Under the pieces are notes generated by a model. That model did not search any database and was not told where the DNA came from. It worked only from the letters and a program-made list of their open reading frames with translations. Below are positions 21,691 through 34,309 of a stretch of 54,548 bases of DNA, piece after piece (position 1 is the first letter of the stretch; each line of letters begins with the position of its first letter). Origin of the DNA: Echinostoma caproni (lineage: Eukaryota > Platyhelminthes > Trematoda > Plagiorchiida > Echinostomatidae). The stretch spans positions 1-54,548 of the forward strand of contig UZAN01041818.1 in NCBI GenBank assembly GCA_900618425.1. Direction: 5' to 3'. The translations under genes and the position numbers were made by a program.

Positions 21691-22649
21691 TCGTCACTGT
21701 GCAAAATTTAAATCTGGTCAAAACCAGGATTACATTCACTTGACACTACCGCTTTATGAGCGGAAATCATGCGATTTGTCGTAAAACTCACATACTGAAA
21801 TATGTATAATTTGTAGCTCGACGGAACACACATTGACCTCCCCTCTTCTGAGTTCACATGAAGCTCGCGAAATGGAAGGTCGTTTGACGTGTGAAACAAA
21901 TGTGGATCTCCGTGTCGCTACAGCACACGAGTCCCAGGTAGTTTAATCTCTTCTGAGACTAGCAAAGAGTAGAGAGATCAATTAGTTCAAAGGTGTAGGT
22001 GGTTATAAACAGCGTTGATAGTGTGGGATAGTGTACAGGCGACGCCAAGGCGCTTGGACGTTTGTATAGAGCACTCAAATTCCATCGAGTCCTATTGGGA
22101 AGGAGATATTGGCAATCTGTCGAGCCACTCAGCCTCCTTCCGTGGCGTACCTTTGATTCAATGAAAATGAATTTTGATCAAAGAGGCTCGGTCCTATTCC
22201 TCCATTGGCCGGAATACGTCGAAAACTGCATTATGAGTGAACATTAAGGTAACATTATAACGAGAGAGTGGAACCAGGGAAATGAATCACTTGGACCGAT
22301 TAGAAAATTTTTCCAGCGAATTCCAAATTTACCACTTGTAGTGACTTTTCCTAGGCTGATTTACTCTACATTTGGTTTGTGTCGGAAAGCGAGATCGTTA
22401 GGATTAGATCTACCAACGTCGTCCATTTCTCAGGAAAAGACAAACGGTAATTTTGCCCGCTTGCGCACCGGAGTGTGTTCTTTTTTGTTGCTACAGCTGA
22501 TTTAATCCGATTGATAGACTGGAATATAGTCAGGGTTAGTTGACAGAAGTGCCACCGTTATGGGCCATAATCGGGAAGACTGATAAGGTTAAACACACGA
22601 TGCGGTAAGGTAATTCAATAAGTAGAAGTGATTTCAAGTGAGTAACGGA
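21691..22649. other. Unassigned sequence
   Basis: No recognisable gene or repeat on either strand. Confidence 0.5.
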
Positions 22650-22878
22650 GAATTTCATTCAATTTCAAAGATGAAGTCGTGTATATAGCAAATGAAGCCT
22701 GAACTAAAAAACTGGGGAGCACTGGACATCTGTTTTCGACCTGGTTGGGTCTCATCGGCTGTGTGAATTCATCGACCCAACTGGGGATCGAACCCGAGAC
22801 CTCATGGGCAGGACACGAACGTGCTACCCACTCGGCCACTGGGCATCTGATCAGATCGTTTTCATTTTCCATTTACAC
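22650..22878 (-). mobile_element. tRNA-derived SINE with hammerhead, copy (a)
   Basis: On the minus strand: leader GTGTAAATGGAAAATG, A box TGGCCGAGTGG (22828-22838), B box GGTTCGATCCC (22784-22794, 33 bp downstream as in tRNA genes), the hammerhead at 22719-22764, and a tail GCTTCATTTGCTATATAC shared with copy (b). The A and B boxes match the pol III promoter consensus almost perfectly (TGGCNNAGTGG; GGTTCGANNCC), which is strong evidence of a Ser/Leu-type tRNA ancestor. No LINE tail match was found. Confidence 0.85.
22719..22764 (-). ncRNA. Hammerhead ribozyme, one core change
   Basis: Minus strand: CCGATGA (22752-22758, consensus CTGATGA with one U-to-C change), helix II GACC/GGTC closed by a CAACCA loop (perfect), GAAA, ACAGATGT, the cleavage triplet end GTC, and helix I strand CAGTGC facing ACACAG (4 of 6 pairs). 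The U4C change and the disturbed palindrome (ACAGATGT instead of ACAGCTGT) would weaken it. It is kept as a remnant of the same ribozyme as at 44910-44954. Confidence 0.6.
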
Positions 22879-24384
22879 CATATAGCACAACCCATCTTTG
22901 CGAGCTTGTTGCGGGCCACAGATCCTGTTCATCTTAACACTAGCCTTCAAGGTTATTAGTCGGTTGGAAACCTGACTGCATTACTCACTTGATACTTGCA
23001 CGAAACTCTTTCATATTACAATGAAATTTGGGACAGTCCAACGAATTCGTTACGAGAATTAAAAAAATAAAGCCTTCCTGTTCCCTTTCTCTCTTCAACG
23101 AAGCCACGTCGTTGGGTAAACAATGAAGAATAAATCCAGCACTCAAAGAGTGACGATGGACATTTTGGATAAACATGTTGGATACCATAATCCAAATCGT
23201 GTCGAATTTTGCCAACAAGCCCCAGGGGTAAGGTTATGGGAAAGTAGCTTACTTAGACGCTCGCATATGAGCTGATAAAACCATACATGTTTTTGAAGTC
23301 CAATCTATTTTTGATACAACTTCTTCAAAACCGGATGCTTACCAAACGCAAGGGATTAACTATGTAACCTGGAGATGCGATAGCCAGTCAAGCGTGGTCT
23401 GCATTACACTTTTATCACGGCCAAGGCAGGGGTAGTGTTACTGACAGTTCTTTTTGAACACACAGGCCAGGTTTTCATTTCCTGATTGCAACCGAGTCCG
23501 CAAACCTTAGCACAACCGGGGCTTTATGTCAGCATAAATGAGCTTAAATCGGCTTGTCTGGTCCCGNGATAGATGACGTAGGCAGTTTGTGTTTTCGATG
23601 TCCTTGTACTTCAGCCGAAATGCAACGATATCTGTCTTGGCATAATTCGTGCAATCTACGTTTGTTGTGCTCTCTCTTCAAGTTTATCTCGCGAAGTAAA
23701 TGTTTGAATAGTCAGATAGTTGTGCATCTGACCAAACAAAGCGCACTTTAGTTACTCAAACCATGAATGCGCGTACTGGAGTTCGTTCAGGTTATCGGGT
23801 TCGACAATCTCATAAAACCCAGCGTACTGTGTCTATTTTGGTCGTGTTCCTAAACCGCAGTATGGCTTTGCTAAAAGAATCGTTTCAGTTTACAAATTTT
23901 GATCGGCGTCGTTAGAAAACTTTGATTTTTGCCATTTTTGTTTCATTGAACTGTTATTTTCAACTCCATTACTCATTGACTAGGAAGGCCTGGTGTGTAG
24001 TTACTGTTAATTCATTCCATAGTTAACTGGACGGTACGGAGTACCACCGTCGATAAATGCAGGCGATTAATCTAAATAGGAGGCCAAATGACCGTTTGGT
24101 CGTTCCAGGAGAGAGGGGAATGGGAAAATCAAGAGTAACGTGACTGTTGTGGTGTTTGGCGCGACAGTCTAAGGGAGTTTAGAAACATATCTTCGAAGCC
24201 AATAAAGCTGATCCGACGGTATTAGTAATGAAGTTCGAGGAAGATCCACTGCTCGCCTTATTGAGCCATCGGACGAGAAATTCCGAACGAATTGATGTTG
24301 GTGGATAAAATCATCAGATTAGGTCTACTCAGAAGCATTATTTTAACATATTGTCCGGGATGAGTAATTTTCCCGAACTACGAC
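22879..24384. other. Unassigned sequence
   Basis: No recognisable coding similarity; one unresolved base near 23566. Confidence 0.5.
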
Positions 24385-24615
24385 GTACGTGATTTTCATA
24401 TGCATCCTTTTTACAAAACTACCCTGTTACAACCTGAACAATGGAACTTAATCCGATCGAATATTTGTGTGATCAGCTCTGGACTAAAGTGGACCAGAGG
24501 TGACAATATAGACATTGCTGTGCCAGATGAATGGAACCATATGTCACAAGACAGCATGAAACAGGTAAATGGCGTCATATATTTTATAAATGGCTTAACC
24601 AGATTGCAATAAGTA
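24385..24615 (+). pseudogene. Tc1/mariner-type transposase, C-terminal scrap
   Basis: The frame that starts near 24440 reads MELNPIEYLCDQLWTKVDQR, very like the SPDLNPIEHLWDxLxR motif that holds the third catalytic acidic residue of Tc1-type DDE transposases. Further on, in the frame 24400-24612, PDEWNHMSQDSMKQVNG matches the usual EEWxxIPQxxxxxLVxS end of the same protein. The two parts are in different frames, and the rest of the transposase and terminal inverted repeats are not seen. It is an old, dead copy. Confidence 0.6.
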
Positions 24616-26699
24616 GCTATTTGAGAACGACCAAATAGATCTGCTCACAACAAATCATTTTGATTTCAATAAACAATTTCGGCGATGTACTACTTTTCAA
24701 TACTTTCAACATTTTGATATCTTCAACCGTTATAAAAATGACACTGAATCAGTTGCCCCGACGTATCAGTGGTTGTTTGGTAATAATCTGTCAGTAGGAT
24801 AACTTACTCGATTATTATTAAAAGCAGATGAATTCGATTTATTGCATTTGTAGACACACTAAGGGAACTTGAACAGAGCATTTCTGGATGCCTCCCCTCC
24901 TGTTCGCGCACACTAATGAAATCTGGTCTGATTCAAACTTGCTTCCATTCTTTCAAGTTCAATACCACGACTTGCTCTTGTCACTCATCTGTCGATTTAA
25001 AGGATATAACTATCAGTTGCCATATATCCTATACTTGGTTACATTGACTGAATACAAACAAATCGATGATCTTATCATCGGTTCCATTTTTATCATCTGG
25101 TTTTGAGTATTGGTGTTCAACAGGTGAAACATTTGCACCAGTAATCACAGTACAAATGAGTAAGTACTTCACATTCCACGAGTCACGTGTATAACAACAC
25201 CTATCGATCAATAGAGCTGCAACAGTTTATTTATTTATTTATTCTATTTTTTGGTGTGGAGGGGGGCGGGGGGGGGGTACTCACGCACCAGCTGTGAGGT
25301 CATTTTGGTTGATTGCTTCAGGGAGTGAAGTAAACAATGCTACATACATATTGGGTGCTATATATTTGGCTTTTCACTGCGGCCTGATTGTAAGCACAAC
25401 ACATTATTCAGTGAAATGTACGCGTACATACAAACCTGGACCAACTAACCATTCCCCATCGTAAATTATGTCCTCAAGTCAAAAGTTAGGCGAAAATCGT
25501 GATTCAGGTTGCTTCTGTGGCTTCATGGTGGCCACAATATGCATGTAAAACAATCACTTATGCTGTTGCTGTATACGCTACTATTATTTGTATAGGTGGA
25601 AGTTTGTCACATTTTAGTGACCTCAATATTACCCAATTCTTTAAATATCCGAATACTAATTAATGATCTTAGGTGGATTGACATTTCTGTGGTAATATCC
25701 TTGGGAGCATCGAATGGGGGGAAGAATTTTGTTCTAGAACATAAAAATTTGATTGTTTGTTCACAGTCCTATAATAATTGCTGTATGAAATGAAGATGGA
25801 AAAGAATTTGAAGTCAAGAGTTTCGCTTGGAAATTGTACTTGAAATATGTTCCTGCAATTTTCTTCCGGTCAGATAACTGGAAAAAAACATAATTAGCCG
25901 AACAGTGAGTGTAGACAGAACGCAAGCGCAGAAGTAGAGCGAAAGGCGGGATGCACACACACGTTGACTGGTACGCACAAGAACAGTTTCTTTGTTGGAG
26001 CATCTAGAAACAGGATGGATAACAATGCACAATTTCCAATTAATGTGCAATATGGAACTTGCTAAGTCCTACCGAACAATAACCTCTAACTTTTTCCAGT
26101 AGTTTGCATCTGGTAATGGTTGCTGTTCAAAAATTTATGGGAAGCCACTCGTTCGGTACAAGAATAAGCCCTTGAGTTGTGCTAAATCCGGTATTTCCTC
26201 TCTCATACGAAAAACCGTAGGGAACAAACTCTTTTTTTGGTGATCCATTCACTAACTGACAAATCCGAATTTGCATCACAATGATTGATAGAAACAATAT
26301 CTTATAAAAAGAAAAAGAAACATTTCTCTGCCCACATAATTCCCACCCATCTAGTCCCGAAAACACTGCGTAAGAATAATCGGTCATCATCGCGACGGAC
26401 ACATTCACATTCACTGAAAATTCCCATTGTGACATTGACAGAACAACACGAGTAGCGAACACGCTCGTTTGCGATAACTTCGTCCTCTGGCTAATACAGT
26501 TATATACATTCAATGAATAAACGCGCAACAAATAATGTCAGAACGAAAATGCGTTGATTGGACGGCAAGGGAGTGATGAGAAGTGGTTGGGCTAAGAGGT
26601 GAAAACCAAAAACCAAAACCAAAAAATTGTTGATCCGTGGTTTTAGAATGGGGAATAGTAAAAACAGAGAAAGATGAGGGAGGGTGAAGAGGGATGAAA
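24616..26699. other. Unassigned sequence with a poly-G tract
   Basis: G-rich homopolymer patch at 25256-25278. The frame 26127-26531 (-), 134 codons, has no motif I recognise. Nothing else can be supported. Confidence 0.45.
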
Positions 26700-26719
26700 C
26701 AGGAAGGGAGAGGTCACAC

Positions 26720-26997
26720 ACTTAGGTCAAAGGGTCATGGGTTAATTGACGTTGAGTGTCGGGTCTGGGCCAGGGTAACTGTAGGGCTTTGACGAATTGT
26801 TTTTGTGAGCATAGAGTTGATCGCAATAACCTTATTGCTACCGCCCCTGCTGTCGCAAGGTGGTGCTGTCGGAGGGTTTTGGAGGAGTTTGGGGGTACCT
26901 TGTAGATAATTTTGAAAGCATCCTCATTTATCTGATGTCCGGTATCTACGAGGTGCACCGTTATTGCACTCGAAACGGTCCTTCCATTCACATTCAC
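26720..26997 (-). pseudogene. PLE GIY-YIG nuclease C-terminus, fragment
   Basis: The minus-strand frame reads VSSAITVHLVDTGHQINEDA, FKIIYKVP, AVAIRLLRSTLCSQKQFVKALQLPWP. This matches the closing part of PLE nucleases (SAIAxHLxxTGHxxD...FxVIYK...AxAIRxxxPxLCxQKxFVxxLxLPW), parallel to the AIARHLLDSGHHVD segment at about 6769-6811 but from a different PLE lineage. The GIY-YIG core upstream (27000-27120) is not readable. The fragment ends near 26720 with a stop after the family's usual C-terminus. Confidence 0.65.
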
Positions 26998-27149
26998 CCG
27001 TCTCCCCCCCCCTCAAATGACCCTGGCTGGTACGCAGGCGTAATGACCAGTGTGAGCAATATCCGGTCAGCAAACCGAAATGTGATTTCTTGCTTCATTC
27101 CGTAATGAACCCACCAAGCAGTATGATATAAATTATGCTGCATCAGTCA

Positions 27150-27560
27150 AATGAGGTGGTGGTTGGCTGCTTTGTGGTTTACATACATCATTAAACAATC
27201 CTCAAGGTTTGTACTCTTTGCTATGTTTTCACAACGCCTGTTGACGGGTTTAGCAATTACTGGAAAAAAGTGGAGACCAATTACATTTGGATCCCACGAA
27301 CTGCGTCACTTGGTCCTGAGAGTGGATCATCAACTCGAACTGATATGGTATGTTGCCGAACAAATAACTCAGTCCACTCAAAGAACAGTTCTCAAACAGT
27401 GCAATTGTGGGCTTTCGCAACAACATTTCTTGGTTTACTCGATCAAAAGCTTTGCAAAAGTGCACATAGACTAAGTCCACCACCTTTCATGCGTCATCTA
27501 CTCTTATTTACTCATCCCGTGCAGGTAGCAGGTGGATTTCGTTGAAATATGTGTTAATCT
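27150..27560 (-). pseudogene. CR1/Jockey-type LINE reverse transcriptase scrap
   Basis: The minus-strand frame 27250-27483 begins VDLVYVHFCKAFDRVNQEML, a clear motif A of non-LTR reverse transcriptases (xxVYxDFxKAFDRVxHxxLL). The catalytic Asp position reads His (YVHFCKAFD instead of YVDFxKAFD). The following residues do not reach motif B. It is adjacent to, and on the same strand as, the PLE scrap at 26720-26997, but the two belong to different element classes. Confidence 0.6.
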
Positions 27561-29608
27561 GGTGGGAGAATAAGTACACTTCTCCGAACATTCCACCACA
27601 GAACCCGCAAGAATCGAATTCATTTCTTGAAACACCACCTAAATGTGTGTAACTGAACCCCAGTTCCCTGATTCACTTTGAAAAACACTTTTGGTGCTGA
27701 TAGAGAAGAAATTGTGTTTCCCACACTGAGGGATCCATCAGGGGCTGAATACTCCTTGTTACAGATTAACTACTATTTCGATGATGTGCTTTACCAAGGA
27801 GATCAGATTCTGTAACCTTAGGTTGTCTTTTCTCGTTGACCGATTCCCAAACAACGTTAAATGCTTGATGTTTACCGTATCAGGCTGGAAGGCGACTCTA
27901 GTCAATGGAGAAGACAGAAAAAATGGCAGCAGATACTAAAACTGAAATCCGACCTCGTCAAATGCAGCAAATATTTCGAAAAATAAACTGTATTTTCCGG
28001 GATGCAGCTACTCCAGATGTGGTGGTGGAAATGCCTTCAACCTATCACAGTGAAGGTATCCCATAGTTATTTTTCACGGTAACGACTATATGCTGTTTTA
28101 GGAAGTTTGGTTTAAAAATGAATTGATAGGCTAGGGTTTTGTGACATCTCAATTTGTCTTCTCGCAAAATTTTGACAAAAAGACTTCGGAACACGATTTC
28201 ACTATACCATAGGTCGGCAGTTGGACGTCTTTTGAACTCTCGATAGGAGCAATTAATCTGTGTTATCCATTCGGCCACGAATTAGGGTATGATAATGTGT
28301 GTGGTTTACCGATAGGCCTGATAACCGTTACAGCATACATGAGTTCGGTCAGAGTGCCTGTGAATCTTTGCAGTTTTGCCGTCGTCCCGGTTCAGTACCA
28401 CGCCTAACTTATCGGGGCCTTATGTAGTCTGCCACTCCAAGTCCCGGGGATTGGGTTATCGGTTTCCATCACTGAACAGCAGGTCCTGGTGAATATGGGG
28501 TTTACCCCGTCTGCTGTTCATCACACGAAACTGTGTAATAGAAATTAAAAAAGTGAATCAGCGTCTTCTTGCCGTAGAGTTCAATTCTCGAATGAGGCAA
28601 GGTCCCGCAATTTTCTGTAGTTAGTATGTGTGCAAATGTTGCTTTTATATGGCGCGGTAATTGTCATCGAAAAGCATGGTCGGTGCGTCCTAATGAAGAC
28701 GTGATTTTGATAGATTCTGCTATGATCAGCTCTTCGCTTTTCAACACGAGTTCTTGGTGGCCTTTTCCGGGGCTATTCGGCTTCTTCACATGATTATACA
28801 TTGGACTTGAGTCGGTAAACTTTGTTGACTGTCACTCTGATGTCTGTTTATAGTTATGGCGTTTTGTAATTTTGGATATCTAGAGTTCCCCATTACGAGA
28901 ACTTGAGTGAACTTTAATGAGAAAGAATATTTTTTGGTCTGTAATAATGCCTCTTTATCTGAGTCCGAAGATGCAGGAGAGCGATACACCAAACCAATAA
29001 AACAACTGCTAACTTTAGATGAAGTCAATGTGTACCAAATGTGTCGTGAAATGCATTCAGGAGACCAAGTGCTTCAAATTGAAGATTGCTACAAAATATA
29101 GCCGTACAGCACAATGTCGTATGGGACGATCACGTCTGATCAGAGATATTCCAGATGGATACAGTTCAAAGTGAACAATATCGACCGTATACCAATTTTC
29201 ATTTGTGACAATATTATCCCACTGATCAGTTTGCGAACGCAGCTGTATCTCATAAAAATCGGCTAAGGAAACTGTTTCATACCTACCTGCGGCTTAAGTA
29301 CGTACGTTCTACCAACCTGCGTATCGTTAATTCGCTCGTTCCACAGACGCTATCGATTGATATCTACTCGGATCGATCAATCTCACGCTCTTGCGTATGC
29401 CAATACTGCTGACCAACATGGGCCCGAATCTGATTGGCTGTTAGTTCTTTGCTGCCTTGTTGAACATGCGTTTGCCAAGCTTGATTGTGAACGAGTCGTA
29501 ATAAATCTATTCTACCCTGCGTACAGTTGTTCTACTTTGCTAGCTGGCTACGGGCCCGAGACTACACTGAAATCCAAACCTAACAGAAACTATGTGCATT
29601 GGTTTAGA
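27561..29608. other. Unassigned sequence
   Basis: No recognisable gene. A GGGG-TTTA-CCCC hairpin at 28497-28508 lies between GAACAGCAG and CTGCTGTTC arms; inverted repeats this short are expected by chance in a window this size. Confidence 0.45.
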
Positions 29609-29690
29609 AAAACGGTTGTAGGGTAGTGGTTTAAGGATCGATTTGCCTTCTAATCATTACTTCTACCGATCATCCTGCGGTAGGTCTGCA
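29609..29690 (+). other. tRNA-like head (possible SINE promoter)
   Basis: TAGGGTAGTGG followed by TTTAAGG (A-box-like, 29619-29636), then GATTTGCCTTCTAATCATT, which resembles an anticodon arm with a TCT anticodon, then ACCGATCATCC, a poor B box. There is no acceptor-stem pairing, so it is not a functional tRNA. It may be the head of another tRNA-derived SINE. A hammerhead like that of the other SINEs is not convincingly present downstream (only CTGACAC and GAAA near 29732-29751). Confidence 0.3.
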
Positions 29691-30482
29691 GTGGTGTTTC
29701 GGAGGATGGGTTTCATTATTCCGTGCTGACACAGACATAGGGGATGAAAAAGTGACAAGGGTTGAGAGCGTGCCGTTTTCCTACTACGGACACCGTCCAG
29801 TATGACTTTGGTTCCCCATTTTAAAGTCGCTCATCTTCCATATTCACGTCATATCAGCAGGAATGACGTGAACATTTCTGGGATACTGGGGGGTTACTCT
29901 GTGGTCCTTCGGTCATTTTACACTGCAGTTCGTTTAGCAATGAATCCAGTTGATTGATGTGCTGAAAACAACGTGGCACCTGATTCTTATCATTTAGTTA
30001 TTTTATTAATCTTTAGATTCATCTAAATCGTCTAACTGAGGAACACCATGAATCGGGCTCATCGGGTTGACATGGAAGCTGCTACTTAACTTCGAGTGTG
30101 GCTGTTTGTTCATTCTCTTTTTGCTCTACTGCTTGCAACATCCATTTCTTCTCTTCTATCTTATTCTAAATGAGTTGCCCACAGAAAATGAAGAAGAATG
30201 TGTTATATATGTGCCCGTGGCATAGCCCGTTTAAAAAATAAACAAAAAACTTCAGTTTCCTATATTTTTCCCCATCACACTTTGAATTGGTTCACCGATT
30301 CTCTCTTTTGAATGTTAAGCATTCTAGTGTTGATGTTTGAAATAGCGGGCATACGGTAATCTATCAAATACCCTATTTTGTACAAAGGCTAAGAGCAATC
30401 AAGATGGAAAATATATTTTAGTAATCTGTTGGGTGTGCAAAGTGGGAGACTATGCGGGTATTCTCCGGTAAGTTTTCAATGG

Positions 30483-30560
30483 GGCAGCGTTGGTTGAGTG
30501 CATTGGTCCGTCCACAGCTAGTCTTGAAGGTCGTAAGCTCGAACCCCGTCACCGTGGCTC
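30483..30560 (+). other. tRNA-like head (possible SINE promoter)
   Basis: TGGTTGAGTGC (30491-30501, A-box-like, 10 of 11 to the TGGCNNAGTGG pattern allowing the usual freedom) and AGCTCGAACCCC (30536-30547, B-box-like) lie at tRNA-like spacing with a Ser/Leu-type long variable region. No closed acceptor stem is seen, so it is a tRNA-derived repeat head rather than a tRNA gene. No hammerhead follows. Confidence 0.4.
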
Positions 30561-31559
30561 TATTTTCTAATTTGTTATATGGTAGCTTTGAATTGGTTGC
30601 ATCCCATTTACGGAACATGGATTGTACAAATCGCGTATAAATAAGAAAAAAGATTTTTACTACAAACACTAATGATTTCGTTGTAAGTAATATTCTTTGA
30701 GATAAGAGCGAAAGAAGTTGAATGTAACTCAAAAGGGTGATAAATCACTGAAAAGATGGAGTTTACCATGTATTCCAGAAATGCACGTCGATTGCTGTTT
30801 TGATGGTCTATCGAGATCGGATGACAGTGCGCGTGCAGCACGATACAGCTTTCACAACCAACAGAATCCAAAAAACCTGATGGGCCCAGGTACATACAAT
30901 CCGACTGACCGAATATTGGGGAGCTAACAAACGAACCTTAATGACAGCGATTGGATAACGAAAAATATACCGGTGTGAGACTAACAATTGTGATATATAT
31001 TTGATGTTTTCGATATAGATCAATTCTATCATTGTATATTCAATAAAAGGAAGTAAAATGAAGAAAGAAACTGTATACATAGCTTTTGTTGGTTCTAACT
31101 GGTTACGCTCTGATGTGGGGTTTTATTCGGAGACCGAGTACGCGCGCCATGTGATTACATTTACTACTCGGACTACTTCAAATCTACAGTTGGTATACGA
31201 ATAACAGTTGAAGCTCACGGTTTTTCAACCAACCTAAACACACGTTCGTGACAGGCTTTGTGGTTCAGATATTTGTTCCATTGGGGTTTCTCTAAAATTA
31301 AATTGTTTCATGAATAGAAAACATTACTGTTGGTTATCAAAGCGAATGATGCAAACTCATGCCTAATGTTGCGGCGTAAATGATTGAGAGCCAATTGTGC
31401 AATGGTCGTAAATGATTTTCGTTGGAAAAATGGCACATTGATGACATTTTAATCTTTACATGTAGTATAGATCTTATTCACTGTTTGGTCCTCTTAATCC
31501 TCTCCAACATAACAATTTGTTTCTTATCAAACAGAGCATAATGATAGCTTGAGTCTCCT
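30561..31559. other. Unassigned AT-rich sequence
   Basis: Nothing recognisable on either strand. Confidence 0.45.
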
Positions 31560-31784
31560 GGATATTTCGCAAGATAAAAATAGTCATGTATATAGCAAAT
31601 GAAGCGTGAACTGAGAAGCTAGGAAGCACTGGACAGCTGTTCCGACCTGGTTTACTCTTATTAACAGTGTGATTCAATCGACCCCATTAGGGATCGAACC
31701 CGGGACCTCACAGGTAGAATGCAAGCATGCTACCCACTCGGCCACCGGAGACTGATCAGAACCTTTTCCATTTTCCATTTACAC
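31560..31784 (-). mobile_element. tRNA-derived SINE with decayed hammerhead, copy (b)
   Basis: On the minus strand: leader GTGTAAATGGAAAATGG, A box TGGCCGAGTGG (31734-31744), B box GGTTCGATCCC (31690-31700), then the hammerhead region 31626-31671 and the same tail as copy (a). The pol III boxes are intact. In the ribozyme the first core box reads TTAATAA instead of CTGATGA, helix II has one strand changed, and GAAA reads GGAA. Helix III ACAGCTGT, GTC and CAGTGC (facing CACACTG) are kept. So it is a full-length SINE with a dead ribozyme. Confidence 0.85.
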
Positions 31785-33504
31785 GTGATATATCTATATG
31801 TAATCTTGCGTTCGAGAAAACAGAATATGGTAACCCGAGGTGAAAACTGCTCACAATTCCGAGTTCTTGTCCCATGGCAAAGGTAAATTAGCCGGTTGTG
31901 CACACACATTTTGTGAAAGAGGAATAGGCGGACAAGTTGTTGTTCATTGAATATCCAGAGGATCACAGTTGACACTATGGTAAGCCTATGAACAATAATC
32001 AATTTGTTTGGACTGTTCAGAAAAGGTAAGTCATGAATTCTTTCGTTTCAAATTAACCAGAACTAGAGATCTGCCTTAAAATGCACTCCTTTGACTACAG
32101 AGTTGTGCCCGCTCCCAACTGTCTAGCAGTAGTCGACCAAAAATACACGAATAGCTCTGTGGATATCATTCTGAGTATTACTAGCGAGCTGACTGGAAGT
32201 AAAGTGATTTTTCGATTAGTATGTGTCAGAATATATCCCCAAAAGTCTCGAGTATTCATTCTGTATGTGGCATAAATAAGGATAAATTAAGGTTGCCCAA
32301 TTTAGTTGATTGTGAAACAAACCATGGTAACCGGTAATCATGTTGATCTTACCCAGTTATTCACCTCAGTATTAAGCGCATCAGATTTAAGGTTTCTGGG
32401 ATATATTTCTTGCCGTATCATACAAAGCACCAGTACTGTGTGTGGGATGTAAAATTTAACTCATCTGAAACGAGTGTTCATTTCAGGTTGGAGATGGAAT
32501 CATCAGACGGCAGTCCGACATTCTTGCACGTATTTCCCTCTCGACACTCTGATGCGTCCATCAAGCGGAATGTGAATAGGAAACGAACATGGATTTGGTG
32601 ATACAAAATTTTCGTCATTGGGTATCGTTGTAAAACAAGAACAATCTAATCGACCATATGGTGAAAAGAATGCTAGGACTATGTTCAACAAGCTTTGATG
32701 ATGTGAAACTATTCATATTGATAGGCACCTTCTCAGCTAATGGATTTTGCGGTGTTCTGATGCACAATAACATAATAATTGCACATACCAAAGACAAATT
32801 CGGTAGTGTTGTGGAAAAGCCGTTTCACAGGTCAGTTCCATTCACAGAAGCCAGTATGCTGAAGATGACAAGCCTGTTGCTCTAAGTTTTGAATGTGTCA
32901 TTCAGTCATAGATTCATTCTCTTCTTGTTCAGGGCATTCGTTGTTGAATAAAACAGGATACCGATGGGGATGACCTGATTTTGCATTTGCTGATTCTTTC
33001 TTAGTGGTTAAAGCTATATAGTTCTAACCTCTGGACGCCTAACTGACCCCAGCCGATATCACCACCCCAAATGGCTTGTTAACGGGTGGCTTAGAAACGC
33101 AGCAATTCCGATGTCTTCGACTTTAGCCGAGAAAAATCGCCCGATTGATGTGACTGGATCATGATGCTTTGTGTGCAGCATCAAGAGGTTGCGATCGTAG
33201 GAGGTCAGGGATTGTATGCTATATATCTTATTTGGGGGCATGGCGATGCAGCTAAACAACCCTCCTTTTTGTGTTCCCAAAAGCAACTTGTAAGAGACCT
33301 CAGCTTAGCATGGTCATCTGTCACTAAAACTAACTGACTAACAGGAATGTCCAAAGACTTTCAAGGATACAAGTAGAACTTGATTACTTGGCTGCGAACT
33401 TGCATTTCAACCCTTTACACCCACTCATGATTTGTACTCTGTCCCATCACCCAGATTCAGTTTGATCTGTCTTCTTTTCCTGTACCTGACTAGTTCCATC
33501 ACGA
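31785..33504. other. Unassigned sequence
   Basis: No recognisable similarity. Frames 32081-32275, 32658-32885 and 33059-33286 (-) have no motif I can name. Confidence 0.45.
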
Positions 33505-34309
33505 CAAGACTGCACCTTGACGTGGTGTGATGGCTTGTGTGCCTTCATGACTCTGCGAGCTAGGCAGGATGACTTTTCGCAGATCCAATCATGCCTGAAA
33601 GTTCAATTGATAGGAGCCAGATAAAGCTCAGTCTCACAAAGCTAGCTGCTTGGACACCTCCTGGCTTCCTCCGTCTATCCACACCCTCCCCTAAAGGGAC
33701 CACTCCAGCTAAAAAGACGCGGTGAGGGGCAGTTTCTCGTTCCAAGAAAACCCGTTAAATGGAAGTAGGAGCGGGGTATCGGGGGCTTCCCCCTGACGAC
33801 GGAGAAGTCTTCCCACTTCATTCCCCAGTTACCGCCCACCCAAGCTGGGCAGCCCCAGCCAATAAGATGCTGTCCAGTCTACGTTCCGCTTGTCTTATTG
33901 GGTGCATGGAACTAAGGGCTGATCCCGAAAAGCGGACCGATAATCAACGCACCAGCGAACGACAAACCTAACTGAAATTCAAACTCCTTGCCTGATAGGT
34001 CTCTAGAAGCTCTCGGTAGGGTGACTATTCATTCACGCTCCCGCGTTGGACTTACGCCTCACTGCCTTGTGGGTCAGAACTTTGAGTCAAATGCTCCAGT
34101 TAGGGTTCCCAAAGAAAAACCCCTTCGTGGACTGCCGCGAAGTATGTCGTGCCCTAAAGTCTTGGGCACCCATTTGGAGAAACTTCTTTCCCATCTGTCT
34201 ATTTCTTCCTCTCGATCCCGAATGCTCCCAAAGGCCACCCGTCTACGAGACCCATCGGATATCACACAGCGTTTTACCAGCAAGGCCGAACAATCAGAAG
34301 TTACAAGAA

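Noticed and set aside
27151..27545. Plus-strand frames of about 100 codons
   Set aside because: They are antisense shadows of the minus-strand LINE RT fragment.
28473..28520. 9-bp inverted repeat with an inner GGGG/CCCC hairpin
   Set aside because: Inverted repeats this short are expected several times by chance; no gene or T-run nearby gives it a role.
29240..29620. LTR-like stretch with an AATAAA-type signal and repeated pyrimidine-rich blocks
   Set aside because: No TG...CA ends, no target duplication and no second copy in the window.
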